Positions 42,352 through 53,231 of a stretch of 64,000 bases of DNA are shown here, in pieces. Positions within the stretch are counted from its first letter, which is position 1. Every line of letters starts with the position of its first letter. Location of the stretch: positions 60,781,278 to 60,845,277 of the forward strand of contig NC_052616.1 in NCBI RefSeq assembly GCF_016545825.1. Direction: 5' to 3'. The position numbers and the translations under genes are program-made. This stretch comes from Eucalyptus grandis (lineage: Eukaryota > Streptophyta > Magnoliopsida > Myrtales > Myrtaceae). The notes below the pieces were generated by a model. It saw only the letters and a program-made list of their open reading frames with translations. It was not told the origin of the DNA and ran no database searches.

Positions 42352-43395
42352 GTTAAATTTCTACACCCATCACTCTCGGCTTAAATGACTCCTTAATTTA
42401 TTTTTTATTTTTTTATTAGTTGAAACTTAAGCATGGTGGTATTGATAATACTTGTAATGATGATACTTAAAACCAAATGCAACGGAAGATTAGAAATTCG
42501 ATTTTATTCGTATCTGGAACCCAGCTCAAGGGATTGGTTAACTTTTTATTATGGCTACCAAGTCCATGCAATCTGATTTTCACCTAATTTTTCCATTATA
42601 CACACTATTGACTCCCCACTCCCAAGGACTTAGGACATTTTATCGCAGTTAACTAATGCATATTTGATGCTTTTTGTTAATTTATTCTCCGGAGTTTGAG
42701 CCCGTAATGAAATCTGACCTATTATGGCCCGAATTTTGGATCTTTTATGACTTGGACTTTATCTCAAAGCAAATTAAGTGGAATCCAAAATTTGGTGGAA
42801 TCTGATCTCGGATTAAAGATAAAAAGGGAGAAAATCAAACTTTCTTCGTCTGAGTCGTAATTCACGTAAAAACATATGAAAAACGAAACTCTACTCAGTT
42901 ATTACATATTAGAGCAAACAATAGGAGGGACTGAGATTTCTGCATCCATCACTATTGATTTAAATGTCTCATTATATTATTTTATTTCATTTCATTTAAC
43001 ACTTAAGAGTAATGATGGTAATCAAAATCAAATTTACATAAGATCAGAAACTTGATTTTAGTTAAATAATTGAGGGGGCTGGCTTTTAATCTCCTAAAAA
43101 TTATGGCTCTAAAGTCCATGCAATCTCGTTTTCACATAATTTTGCCATTATACACGCTAGTGACTCCAAGGAAATCAGGACGTTTTATCTCAGCTAACTT
43201 GTGTATAATTAATGCTCTTCGTTAATTAATGTATTGAGCTTGAGTTTGAACTTTGGATGCCTTCAGTCCTAAACTTAATCTCCAAGCAAATTCTCAGTGG
43301 CGTCCAAAATTTGGCAGAGCCTGATCTTGGATTAATGATAAAAAGGAAGAAAATCAAGATTTCCTAATTTGAGTCGGCAATTCACAATTTTTTAA
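42352..43395. repeat. diverged tandem duplication, unit about 552 bp
   Basis: 42352-42860 and 42905-43395 align along their length: AGTCCATGCAATCT occurs at 42561 and 43113 (offset 552), and GATAAAAAGG-GAAAATCAA closes both. Many small indels. No coding potential in either copy. Confidence 0.8.
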
Positions 43396-43649
43396 TAGCC
43401 TCTACATGTGCTCATAATAGCACAGAGAGTGGTCGACGGTAGTGACGAGTTTCTGAATTAATTAGATGGTTGTTTTAAATGGGTTGCATGCTCCAAGATT
43501 GACATAAGGAGTGTTGGTAGAAAAAAAAAAAGTCTTGCTTAGCCGAAGAAAAAAACGTACAGACTCAAAGGATCTTGCTTTTGAGATATCCTCCCGACGA
43601 AATCGATTGATCTAATTCATGATCACGACTCACACACTTATTGCATTTT
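43396..43649. other. intergenic, nothing recognised
   Basis: No supported feature. Confidence 0.4.
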
Positions 43650-44372
43650 ACCTATGTAGTTCTAAATCATTCAATTTTATTAACTGAATCATAAATATTT
43701 TCAGCTTTTGTCAATTGAGTCCATCAAATCAATTTTGGCCATAAATTACTAACGTAAATACCACCATCCTAGGTGGCATAACCAATGTCCAAAATTTATT
43801 AATTTTTTATAATCCGAAATTTATTAAATTTTAAATTTTTTTGGATTTTTAATTTTTCTTTTCTTTTTTTTTCCTTCTCTTCTATTTTCTTCTTCACTTC
43901 CTATTGTGGCCAATGAGAGTTGTCTGGCCCTCATTGCTGGCAAGGGTTGCAGCCCTCACTTGGCCTTGCTTAGATCTAGACGAGGTCGTCGTGACCGTGG
44001 GTGAGGCAAGCCTTGCCATGGCCTCGTTGATCGTAGGTGAAGGCGGCCTCATCTACAACAGGGCTAACTTCACCCGTGTCCTCGACCCTCACCCAGAAGG
44101 CCATTGTGGACATGGGCAAGGCGGCCTTGCGGCCCTTGCCTTAAAAAAAAGTGAATAAGAAAATAGAAGAAAATAAATAAGTAATATTAAAATATTATCA
44201 AAAATTATTTACGTCAATATATATTGTTTATCATGCCACATACGATGATTAACATTCATGTCAATGATTTCCGTAAAATTGGTTGGATAGACTCATTTAT
44301 CAAAATTTGAAAATATTTATAACTCAATTGGTAAAATTAAAATATTTATGACTAAATTAACAAAAGTACTTT
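43650..44372. mobile_element. Mutator-like foldback element (copy D)
   Basis: Left arm with TCAATTGAGTCCATCAAATC and ACCATCCTAGGTGGCATAAC, right arm with the inverse phrases (ATTGGTTGGATAGACTCATT, ATGCCACATACGATG). Core 43905-44145 holds GGCAAGG/CCTTGC/GACGAGG words and an 84-codon frame of no recognised type. The outermost termini are eroded. Confidence 0.75.
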
Positions 44373-44647
44373 GAAAGAACCATAGAGGACCGTGCTCTAA
44401 GATAATAATTTGATAAGATAACACAATTACAAAACATATAAGGCATACCATCAAAGTAAAAATATGCACGTAAACCTAGCGAATCATGCAACCTCCCCCA
44501 GCTTAGAATTTCCGTACAAAATGGATTTGACTTTTCAGTTCTCTTTTTCCTTCGGAATGTGAACTCATTCAAAACAGATTCAAACTAAAATTTCCAAACT
44601 AAATCTTCTAATCCATCAACCTCATGCATATTCTTAGCTTCCTTTGA

Positions 44648-45503
44648 GGGGAAAAGTGTCACAAAAATCCTAAACTTATTGCAATAGTGCTAATTAAGTC
44701 CTAAACATTTTATCGCCCTAATTTAGTCATAAAATTTTTTACCCAATGCCAATTTAATCTATTCAACTAATTTTGACTAGATTTTTCTGATGTGGACGCC
44801 GACTCACATGGCACGGACTAATATTAACGTGAACTTTTAATAATATTTTAATATTTTTCAAAAAAATATTTATTTATTTATTCTTTTTCCTTTTTTTTTC
44901 TCCTTCCCTTCCTTTTTCTTCCTCAGTTGTTTGCTGATTGATGACTAGCTAAAGGCTAAGGTTGACTCGTTGGCCTCTAGCGAGCATCGTTGACCACTAG
45001 TGAGGGTGAGACTTGACCTCAACTAGCCCTAGGCAAGGCTCAAGCCCTTGCTGAAGGCCACGAGTGGCCAAGCGAGCCTCCTCAGTGGCTGATGAGGATT
45101 GCCAAAGGCCATCAAGTTCTCTTGCCGACCTTCGCCTTTGGTTGATTGTTAGACCTCAGCAACCGGCTAGAGGAAGAAGGAAGGGAAGGAATAAAAGAAA
45201 AGAGAAAGAAAAGAACAAACAAAGGAGAAAGAAAATATAAAATATAAAAAATTTCGAAAAAAATACTACAATATTATTTAAAAGTTGTTTACAACATGCC
45301 AACCATGTCAAATAGGCCGACTAGCGTCCATATCAACAATATTTGGCTATGGCCAGAAGGATTAAATTGGAATTTGGTCAAAATGTTTAGAACTAACTTG
45401 GCACGAGATCTAAAGGTTTATAACTAAATTATCACTATTAAAAAAAGTTAAGACTAAATTTGCATAAATACAATAGGCTTAGGACTTTTCTAGCATGTTT
45501 CCC
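44648..45503. mobile_element. Mutator-like foldback element (copy E), 9-bp flanks
   Basis: Terminal inverted repeats GGGGAAAAGTG...CAAAAATCCTAAACTTATTG and, inverted, GGGAAACATGC...AAAAGTCCTAAGCCTATTG. Flanking nonamers TTCCTTTGA and CTTCTTTGA agree at 7 of 9. Core 44930-45170 is CpG-decayed (GGTGAGG, GCAAGG, GCGAGC). 856 bp, no transposase. Confidence 0.8.
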
Positions 45504-45733
45504 TTCTTTGAATCTATCTAAATTACTCATCAAAGGAGGAATAAAGATGGTAGATTTGTGCTAAATAAGATGCTCAATAAAAGTTGAACAATTCAAAAAG
45601 GAGAAATGAAACAAATGATCTATGAATTTTGGCCAATGTGCAATGTAGTCCCTAAACTTTTAATTTGTTCAATGTGACATTGAGGATCAAGTGGTTGTCA
45701 ATTACAATAAAACTCTTGTTTATTAATACAAGG
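45504..45733. other. intergenic
   Basis: Holds a phrase common in dispersed plant repeats ('gtgcaatgtagtccctaaac') but no boundaries could be set. Confidence 0.4.
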
Positions 45734-45741
45734 ACAAATAC

Positions 45742-46172
45742 TAGAGGTGATTGGTTCCCAATCCTATATGATTCCCAAAATATGGAACTAGGGACTAGAT
45801 CGGTTGGTCTTAAGACTCGAGAACCAAATTAATGGTCCATTCTCGTATCCGGTTTCGATCCGATCCAAGAACTAGTCACTTTTTTTCCCACTAACTTTTT
45901 TTCTCATTACTTTTTTCCAACTACTTGGAACCGGACCAAGATAATGTTTATTTACATTTTACTAATTTTTTTGAAGAGATAATAAAAAAAAAAAAAATAT
46001 TTATTCGGTCCCATCCAATTCTTATTAGAACCAGGAATTAGACTACCTAGACACCGATTCCACTTTTAGGAACCAAGAACTGAATGGACACTCCTGAGAA
46101 CCAAACCAAATCGACCAATCTGATATTGTTTAGGTGATTCCTGGTTCGAATGGTCCATTTTGCACACTCCTA
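45742..46172. mobile_element. hAT MITE (hAT-2) with exact 8-bp duplication
   Basis: 431 bp between two exact copies of ACAAATAC (45734-45741 and 46173-46180). Ends TAGAGGTG and, inverted, TAGGAGTG are hAT-type termini. The arms carry many GGAACC/GGTTCC-type inverted words. Non-coding. Confidence 0.88.
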
Positions 46173-46180
46173 ACAAATAC

Positions 46181-46300
46181 ATAGCACCACTCACACACTA
46201 ATAACACTCTCTGCTTTATAATGCACACTTCACTATTCGCAACTCTTTTATCATTACACTCATTACTCTACACACAAGCCACTCTCCGCTCACGCCACTC
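46181..46300. repeat. CA-rich low-complexity tract
   Basis: ACACTCC/CACTCACAC-type words between two hAT MITEs. A similar tract is at 57090-57255. Confidence 0.7.
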
Positions 46301-46308
46301 CACAACAC

Positions 46309-46895
46309 TACGGGTGAGCACGGTTCAAGGGTAGAATTTGGAACCAAAGAACCAGACCGGTGGGAACCTATCCAATTCTAAGTTTCAAGATATGTAGGGT
46401 AGGTTCTAGGTTCTAAAAATTAGGGAACTTGTTTTGACGAGTAGGTTTCAAATTCTAGGCTGGTGGAATTCGGAGTATGAAATAAGCTTTTATATTTTTC
46501 TTGGTCAATATATTCGCACAATCCTCCAGTATTTCATATTGTTCGATGATGAGTTGTGTAATTTGGAATCACTAGTTTTAGTTTACATTTTATGACTAAG
46601 ACTTTGAGTTTATTATTGTTTTATATTATTCATGTATATAAATATAAGTTGAAGTCAGTAGATTGTAACAGCAAGTGGTAGTCATGACAAGTAATGATTC
46701 ATTACAATCGTTCACTTAATAATATAGGTAGAACCTACATGGAACCTAGAATCAATCATGGAACCTAGAGTTTATGACATGTAGGTTTCAAGTTCCAAGT
46801 AGGTTCCAAGTTCCAAGAAATAAGGAATCTGTTCTAATAGGTAGATTTAAGGTTTCAGATTAAACCTGTACGGAATCGGAAACTGCTCAACTCTA
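46309..46895. mobile_element. hAT MITE (hAT-3) with 8-bp duplication (7 of 8)
   Basis: 587 bp between CACAACAC (46301-46308) and CACAATAC (46896-46903). Ends TACGGGTGAGC and, inverted, TAGAGTTGAGC. Interior has AGGTTCCAAGTTCCAAG-type repeats near both ends. Related in style to hAT-2. Confidence 0.82.
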
Positions 46896-46903
46896 CACAA
46901 TAC

Positions 46904-48154
46904 CATGCACTATAGTGCACAACACTCCATTTTTGGACCCCACTCCTTCTCAAGACTTAGAGACTTAAATCTCTCACAAGACTCACGCTAGGTCTTTGCT
47001 TCACTCTTGCTCCATACAAATGGGAGTGGGTCTTGCCTATTTATGCTACTATTAATGGCAAAGTAAACATATCTCATAAGCATTTTCTACTATTTCACAA
47101 AAAAATGATACTAGAACATCGTTAAAATATTACATGACATGCCAACTCATATTTAACAAAGAAATTATTTAAAATGATCAAAATAAGATGATAACACATA
47201 TTTTATGTACAAGTGAAAATTAACAAAATAATAATAAATTACCTATTAACACAAGCAAAAAAATTTGAAAAAAGAAAAAAAGAAAAAAAAACTATTTTGA
47301 AGGGCATTTTAATACAAGAATACATATTTCATAGATGCTAGGGATACATGACACCTTCTATTTGATAAAGCATCACTAGAAAATTACAGCTCATATCATT
47401 CGGATAAATGAACACAGCAAAATCAATAAAATAAATTCTATCAAATAAACGAAAGAACCCATCATTTATAACAAATTTTTAATAGTATAAGGTTAAAGGG
47501 TTAAATTACATTATTTTATGAACAGATATGAATGAAAGCTTGATAGGCCTATGATTAAATGCATAATTAGATAACTCTTATCACTTTGCAATTAAGATAA
47601 TTATGAAAGAGTTAAATAATATATGGATGCGCAACATAACAAAATGTTTTCGCAAAAAATAGTGTTAGACAATCATTAGAAAGCTATCCATAACATGAGA
47701 GCCCATAGTTGACGACTAAATGAGATTAGTAAATAAATGAATATCAGTAAATCAGCAGAAATAAATTTTAGCAAATATAAAGACCATCATTTCTATCATT
47801 TTTAAAATACAAAAATATTTTTATACGATCAAAAAAAAAAAAAAGGTTAAAAATATTTTTAATTTACACAATTTTTATATGTCACAAAAAATGACCAAAT
47901 TCATAATTAGTGATGATTTATGATTAATAACATAATTTCAGATAACTTTAATAAGATAATTCTTTGATGTCTTTTTGAATTTTTAATAATTTTTTAATAA
48001 AAAATTAATCAATTATCAGAAAATTTTAACACCTCATAAAAAAAATGGACTCATTTAAGGAAAAAATAAAGTAATTTTGAAGAACTTAATTAATAAATGA
48101 GGACAATACCGATTGCATTCAGTGTACCTAATAATTACTTGAACTAACAATAAG
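46904..48154. other. AT-rich intergenic, nothing recognised
   Basis: Over 1.2 kb of AT-rich sequence with no frame or repeat I can support. Confidence 0.5.
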
Positions 48155-48166
48155 TGCAAAATGGAT
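48155..48166. repeat. SINE-2 target duplication, left
   Basis: TGCAAAATGGAT against TGCAAAATAGAT at 48375-48386, 11 of 12. Confidence 0.8.
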
Positions 48167-48374
48167 CCTTTTTTTTTTTTGTCGTCACTATTGTATTCCT
48201 ACTTTATACTCACTCGGACTTTTGTCCCGCTCTCTTGCGGCGTGAGAATCGAAACTCACTCTTGAAACTTACGCGTCCCCACCCCATCCCCCCTTGAGAA
48301 GGTGGGGATTTGAACCCCTCACCTCCCCCTTCCATGTTGAAATGGTGGCCACTAGGGCGAATCCCAATGATTAA
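48167..48374 (-). mobile_element. tRNA-derived SINE (SINE-2)
   Basis: About 208 bp on the minus strand, beginning TCATTGGGATTCGCCCTAGT. Box A-like CGCCCTAGTGG and box B GGTTCAAATCC (perfect length, near-consensus) lie about 45 bases apart, then a GC-rich body and a terminal poly(A) (poly-T at 48169-48180). Flanked by a 12-bp duplication with one mismatch. The tRNA-like head is clear but not enough for a functional tRNA. Different sequence from SINE-1. Confidence 0.85.
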
Positions 48375-48386
48375 TGCAAAATAGAT

Positions 48387-48988
48387 TAATAGCCAACGTT
48401 TAGGATACAATAAAAACATATATTGTTTTAAATCCATGCAACCCGTGAACATCTTCCTGGCACATAAGAAAAGTAATAGCAATTTCCAACCCTTGCATAT
48501 TTTAATGGCCTATATTTTTCATCAAGTTTGTATGGTTGGGGATCACAAATAAATCATACTATTACAGGCCACATACATAATTTAAAAAACTTAGTTTCTT
48601 CTCTTTTTAATCGTACTAGCTAATTAGCTCCCTCTCTCCGGTCGTTGCTCTGCCGCAGTCAGACTTAGCTATTTTGACCCATCTCTTCTTAGACCTGCTT
48701 CTGTGTGTGTGTGTGTCTCTCTCTATCAGCTGAACGATGAGAAGAAACCGACAGATTGCTTGGGAGGCCCTTTTTTTTTTTGTGTGTGTTTATAAAATAG
48801 ATTTTATTAGCTGAAGTCATATGTTAATGATTGAAATTTATGAATGACCGAAACATATGGCTGAGGGAGATTTCAAAATATGGCGGTGTGGTGAATGCGT
48901 GAGACTGTGTCGAATGAATAAAATAAATAAATAAAAGAATTTGTCAACCTTGGCGAGGTTGGATACCTCATTACGAAGAATTTAGATA
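48387..48988. other. intergenic, short GT/CT tracts
   Basis: Contains a (TG)n(TC)n tract at 48704-48726 and a T-run at 48771-48781. No gene seen. Confidence 0.5.
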
Positions 48989-49608
48989 GGAAAAATTATC
49001 CAAAAAATCTTAAATCTATCACATTTTTGCCAACTTAGTGTTAAGTTTTTGAATTTTGCTAATTGAGTTTAAAACATTTTCATATTTTATCAATGGAGTC
49101 CATCCAGCCAATTTAGGGTGAAAATCATTGATGTGATCGTTAGCCATCTTATGTAGCATGACCGGTTAACGTTGATATTTTTTAAATAATATTTTAATAT
49201 TTTTTTGCATTTTTTATTCTTTTCTTTTTTTTTTTTTTTTTTTAACTTAGGGCCGGCAAGGGCATGGCGACTCTTGCCCAAAGCCAGCGAGGCCCGCAAC
49301 ACCCTTGCCTATGGCCTGTGAGGGCTAGTCATCGACTCTCGTTGGCCCAAAGTTTAAAACCCTAAAAAAAAATAAAGAAAAGTAAAAAACCAAAAAATAT
49401 ATTAAAAAATACCAAAATATTATTAAAAATATCCACACATCAGTATTATTCATGTCATTTAGGACGACCGGCATCTACTTCAATAATCTCTAGTCAAAAT
49501 TAGCTAGATTGAGTCAAAATGTTTAGAACTTAACTAGTAATATTGAAAATGTTACGAATTGAATTGATAAAAACGCAATAGATTTAAGATTTTTTGGACA
49601 ATGTTCCC
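48989..49608. mobile_element. Mutator-like foldback element (copy F), 10-bp duplication
   Basis: Best preserved family member. Ends GGAAAAATTATCCAAAAAAT and (inverted) GGGAACATTGTCCAAAAAAT run on with high identity (CTTAAATCTAT). Flanks AATTTAGATA (48979-48988) and AATTTAAATA (49609-49618) match 9 of 10, the 9-11-bp duplication of Mutator-like elements. The core 49250-49345 has GGCAAGG, GCGAGG and GTGAGGG words. 620 bp, non-coding. Confidence 0.88.
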
Positions 49609-49618
49609 AATTTAAATA

Positions 49619-49984
49619 TTCCTTTAATCATACAACAATTTCTTAATCACTCGGGAACCATAGGAATCCACCAAAAGGGACAGATAGAAAACAAAGAGAA
49701 AAAGATAATAAGGACATTTCTCAAAAATAAAAATTTTATTCAATAACTCAACAGTGTTCCAATGAAGGACCTTAGGCATCTATAACAGGGAGCCTAAAAC
49801 GTAACCAAAGAAAAGATGACTTGCTTAAAAGAAAAACAAATTATGTAGGCAACATCAATATCAAATTCCTAATCTAGATAAAATAATTTTTAAAAATTCA
49901 AAATAGAGCTTGATTATAAGCAAATATATTCTAGAAATATTATTCTAATAACAAGAGATAATTTTGAAATCCTCATATAAGGAT
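49619..49984. other. intergenic, nothing recognised
   Basis: AT-rich, no feature supported. Confidence 0.5.
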
Positions 49985-50374
49985 TCAAAATATTTCTCAT
50001 ATGATTGTCCCCCGGTTGGAGAATACTCTGCCCTCGAGGCCAACTTCATCAAGCATCTAGGTCTTCCTGATGTGGTGATAGATCAACAACATTGAATGTA
50101 GCAGAAACACCATGCTATCTAGGTTCAATTTTCTAGCCAATATCATTGATGCGTTCTAAAACTTGAAAATGATCACGTGCTCAAGGAGATAACTTAGCAC
50201 GACGACTAGGTGAAACTCGGTTCTTTTCTCAAATGAATTCACACAAGATCACCTTCCTTGAAGTCGATACTTGTCAGTTTGCTTCAAAATTCCCTTCCTT
50301 ACTTCCTTTTGTAATGGTTGATTTCCTTAGCCCGTTCTTAATGTCTCGAATAAATTGTCGTTTTGTAGGTGATG

Positions 50375-50980
50375 CTATGTGATGCAAAGGACTTTAATGA
50401 TGCTTTTCATGCACGACTTCAAATGGGCTTTCACAGTTAGCTCAACTCGTTGAAAAATATTGAGCAAACTCAGCTTGAGGCATAAAAAAAGCCCACTGTT
50501 TAACACGTTTTCAAATAAAGCTCCTCGATAAATTGCCCAAAATTCTGTTAACAGCCTCTGTTTATCCATCGGTATGAGGATGACTGGCAATGTTAGAGTC
50601 CCTGTTTTTCACCATAATGTGTAAAAGTGACTCATAAACTTGACATCACGAAAAAAAGTGACCGTCTCTGGTCGAAAACGCATCAAGAACCTTGAAACCC
50701 AGTACAAAATGCGCCATTCTCGAAAATTTATCGGCTAAAGCCGTGACTATATCTTTGTTGGGTTTAGTCATTGCCAAACTCACGATAAAGTCCAATCTCA
50801 TATCTTCCCCAGACAGCTCGTGGAATAGGCATCGGCAAGTATAAACCAGAGTTCGGCCACCAGGTCTTGCAACGTGGCAGTTTTGCCCCGCTCAATGTGC
50901 CGCGCTTTATATCCTTCATCAGTTTTTGGCCAATGAAAATTCTCTCTGACAAGCGCCAAAGTTCTGTCACGACCAAAATG
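50375..50980 (-). pseudogene. gypsy integrase, copy 2
   Basis: Minus-strand 50764-50976 has KLMKDIKRGTLSGAKLPRCK and NSGLYLPMPIPRAVWGR, the integrase entry block (C-K-T-C-Q and GLYxPLPIPxAPW in relatives), and 50375-50590 has NLLRGAFEN-like and QAEF-like decayed segments. The cysteines of the zinc site and the core aspartates are not in a usable frame. Confidence 0.75.
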
Positions 50981-51299
50981 GACCCGCTAGTCTACCATCA
51001 CGGGCTTGAAAAGTAACAGGTTGACAATGAATACTGCGAAGCACAACAGATTGCCCCGGAACAGAAAGCCGTCTAGACCGTGAAACTGTCCGCTAACTTC
51101 CAAATTTCCCCAGAATCTGGATCCTCCTCGTACAAATCTCTCACTACTTCAAATCCAACAGCCTTGATTTGCATGGTAGAGAGGAGCGTATGTATGTCAG
51201 CGGCTTAAAGAATCCAGGGCTCGATTTTGAGTGCCGGATTGCCAGATTTTTGTTCGAGGAGAAACAGAAAATATTTTAGAAAATCACTTCAACCTGCAT

Positions 51300-51795
51300 G
51301 TCAAGGATTAAAGTTCTGTTGAGAGTTCAAGCGCTTAAGTGCCTCATGGTCAAAGTACAAAACACATTCTTTTGTTAGCAAATAGTGGCTCCAATGATTG
51401 TGAGCACGCACTATAGCATTAAACTCTTTTATCACAGGTTGAATACTTTTAAGTTTGGCATCATTTAGTTTTTCACTGAAAAAGGCATTGTGACGATCTT
51501 CTGGACCGAGTACAACATTGATGCCAACGTTTGAGGCTTCGCAATGAACCTCAAAAACCAAATCGAAGTTCGGTAGCACCGACACTGGATCTTCAATGAT
51601 TATATTCTTTAAGAGCTGAAAGCTCTCTAGCGCCTTTGCGATCCTCTGAAGCCTCTCTCCTTTAAGCATGTAGTATTTGGTGGGGCAATGGAACTGAAAT
51701 TCTTTATTATGTTCTGTAGAAAGAAGAAGTGAGGCCATGAAAGCTTCGAATCTCATGAAGCCTTTGGAGCGTTTGCTATGAGGTGATATCTTCAA
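51300..51795 (-). pseudogene. gypsy RNase H, copy 2
   Basis: A single 164-codon minus-strand frame: FQLLKNIIIEDPVSVLPNFD, HCEASNVGINVVLGPED, FSEKLNDAKLKS, EFNAIVRAHNHWSHYLLTKE, LYFDHEALKRLNSQQNFNP. The first catalytic aspartate (D-A-S) has changed to E-A-S, so activity is unlikely even though the frame is open. Confidence 0.88.
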
Positions 51796-52350
51796 TCTTA
51801 TTTGGATCCATCTCTATTCCTAAGCTAGTCATCACATATCCAAGGAAAATTAGCTTGTCCATCAAGTAAGTGACATAGCAAATAAATTTTGCTCTCTCAA
51901 AGCTTGGAATACTTATAGGAGATGTGTCATGGGTTATTCCTATCCTTACCGTGAAAAGAATGCCGCCGAAATGTACAACAATAAATATCCCAATGAAAGG
52001 CCTGACTTTATCCATTAGGCACATAACAGTACTTGGAGCATTTGAAAGGCCAAAAGACACTATGATAGGCACATATAAGACATGTGCAGTTATCTATCAT
52101 ATAATTGCTTAAGTTTTTGGTTCAGTATACAGCGCAATCACATATCTTAATAACTTTCTATGATGCATGCTTGTAGATTCAAATGGCGTGTGCATGACAA
52201 TCTATTGGCTTAAATGGCGCTCGACTCCATAGGTGGACTCTAAATGCTTTGTTAAAATAGTGGGTCGTGGACACCTTCCTTTGAAGAATGAAGATAGTAA
52301 GACCATGCATAAAGTAATCGCTATCATCGTATCATCAATAGGTGTTGTCT
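51776..52350 (-). pseudogene. gypsy reverse transcriptase, copy 2, catalytic motif lost
   Basis: Minus-strand 51776-52072 has FGLSNAPSTVMCLMDKV, then IVVHFGGILF where the family has Y-x-D-D: both catalytic aspartates are replaced by glycines (about 51960-51976). It is followed by KLIFLGYVMTSLGIEMDPNK. The N-terminal part (52080-52350) is in another frame and corresponds to 765-1110. Confidence 0.85.
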
Positions 52351-52358
52351 TCTTTTTC

Positions 52359-52546
52359 CGCACAAACAAAACAATGAATAGGTTTCTGGACACCGCCACC
52401 GCCACCAACCAGTCAACAGTCTATTTGCTCACCAAAAACTGAACCCACTCTGTTCTATAACTGTGAGGATTGTCCATCCGAAGCGCGGGCGCGTACTTAT
52501 TGACCGAGCTCCTTCGCACGTTTTCTCAAGGTCTGCTACACAAACA
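52359..52546 (+). promoter_or_regulatory. TNL-A 5' flank shared with TNL-B
   Basis: From CAAAACAATGAATAGGTTT to the start codon, the sequence aligns with 58828-59172 upstream of TNL-B, apart from about 130 extra bases in B. A (GCCACC)n-type triplet run is common to both. No convincing TATA box could be fixed. The gypsy relic ends immediately upstream. Confidence 0.5.
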
Positions 52547-53025
52547 ATGGACATTAGTCACGTTACCGATCAATCCTCGTCAATGTCTAGACAGCCACTC
52601 TACGAAGTATTCCTGAGCTTTAGTGGGGCGGACATGCGCAGGGGCTTCGCGGATTTCATGTACACCATGTTGACTGATGTTGGGATTAGCGTCTTTAGAA
52701 TTGAGGAAGAGCTGGAGAGAAGCGAAGAAACCTTCCCCCAGCCGATCCAGGTGATAGAGCAGTGCAAGATATCAATACCCATCATCTCCAAGGAGTATGC
52801 GTCCAGCCAGAGCTGTCTCCTGGAATTGGAGCAAATGGTGGAGTGCATGGACAATAAGAGTCGCATCATCATCCCCATCTTCTACTACATCGACCCGTCG
52901 GACGTACGCAACTGCAGCGGCCCTTCTGAGAGGGCCTTGGATGAGCACGAAAAGCAGAACTGTATCCCTCCTCTCCATCGGATCGGAGAGTTGGAGGGAC
53001 ACCATCTCCACGAAAAAAGTGAAGT
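52547..53025 (+). CDS. TNL-A exon 1, TIR domain
   Basis: Encodes about 159 residues. TIR landmarks: YEVFLSFSGADMRRGF (first motif, usually FRGxDTR), FMYTMLTDVGISVFRIEEEL (the BB-loop region, where TNL-B has FRDEEELERGEE), ISIPIISKEYASSQSCLLEL (carrying the Glu equivalent to the catalytic residue of plant TIR NADases) and IPIFYYIDPSDVRNCSGP. Relative to TNL-B it lacks 8 residues (24 bp, in frame) after DEHEKQ. The usual W of the WCL motif is S in both copies. Confidence 0.88.
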
Positions 53026-53231
53026 GTAATTTCCATGACATGCTCTGGCTTGAGATTACTTTTTTCTTGTATCTTGCCTACTTTTGAGTTAAAATTAACT
53101 AGGTTTAAATCATATCCAATTACATATTCGTTATCACAACATTGACAACGGCAGCATCATGCACAAATATGTTTTCTTTCACTTTCAATCCTCCCCTTCC
53201 ACGTCCTTTTAATTCCATATACATTTGGCAG

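Larger units (their letters stand above)
49985..52358 (-). mobile_element. Ty3/gypsy pol relic, copy 2
   Basis: Minus-strand pol remnant in normal order: RT (52350-51950), RNase H (51795-51300), linker and zinc-binding region (51240-50990), integrase core (50980-50640) and integrase C-terminal part (50590-50010). No LTRs. It ends a few tens of bases upstream of the sequence shared by the two TNL promoters (from about 52359), so it sits in the promoter-proximal region of TNL-A. It lacks the MITE, foldback and SINE insertions of copy 1. Confidence 0.88.

Noticed and set aside
48200..48374. A genuine tRNA gene on the minus strand
   Set aside because: Box A and box B are present, but the acceptor and anticodon stems do not pair well, and poly(A) plus a target duplication mark it as a SINE.
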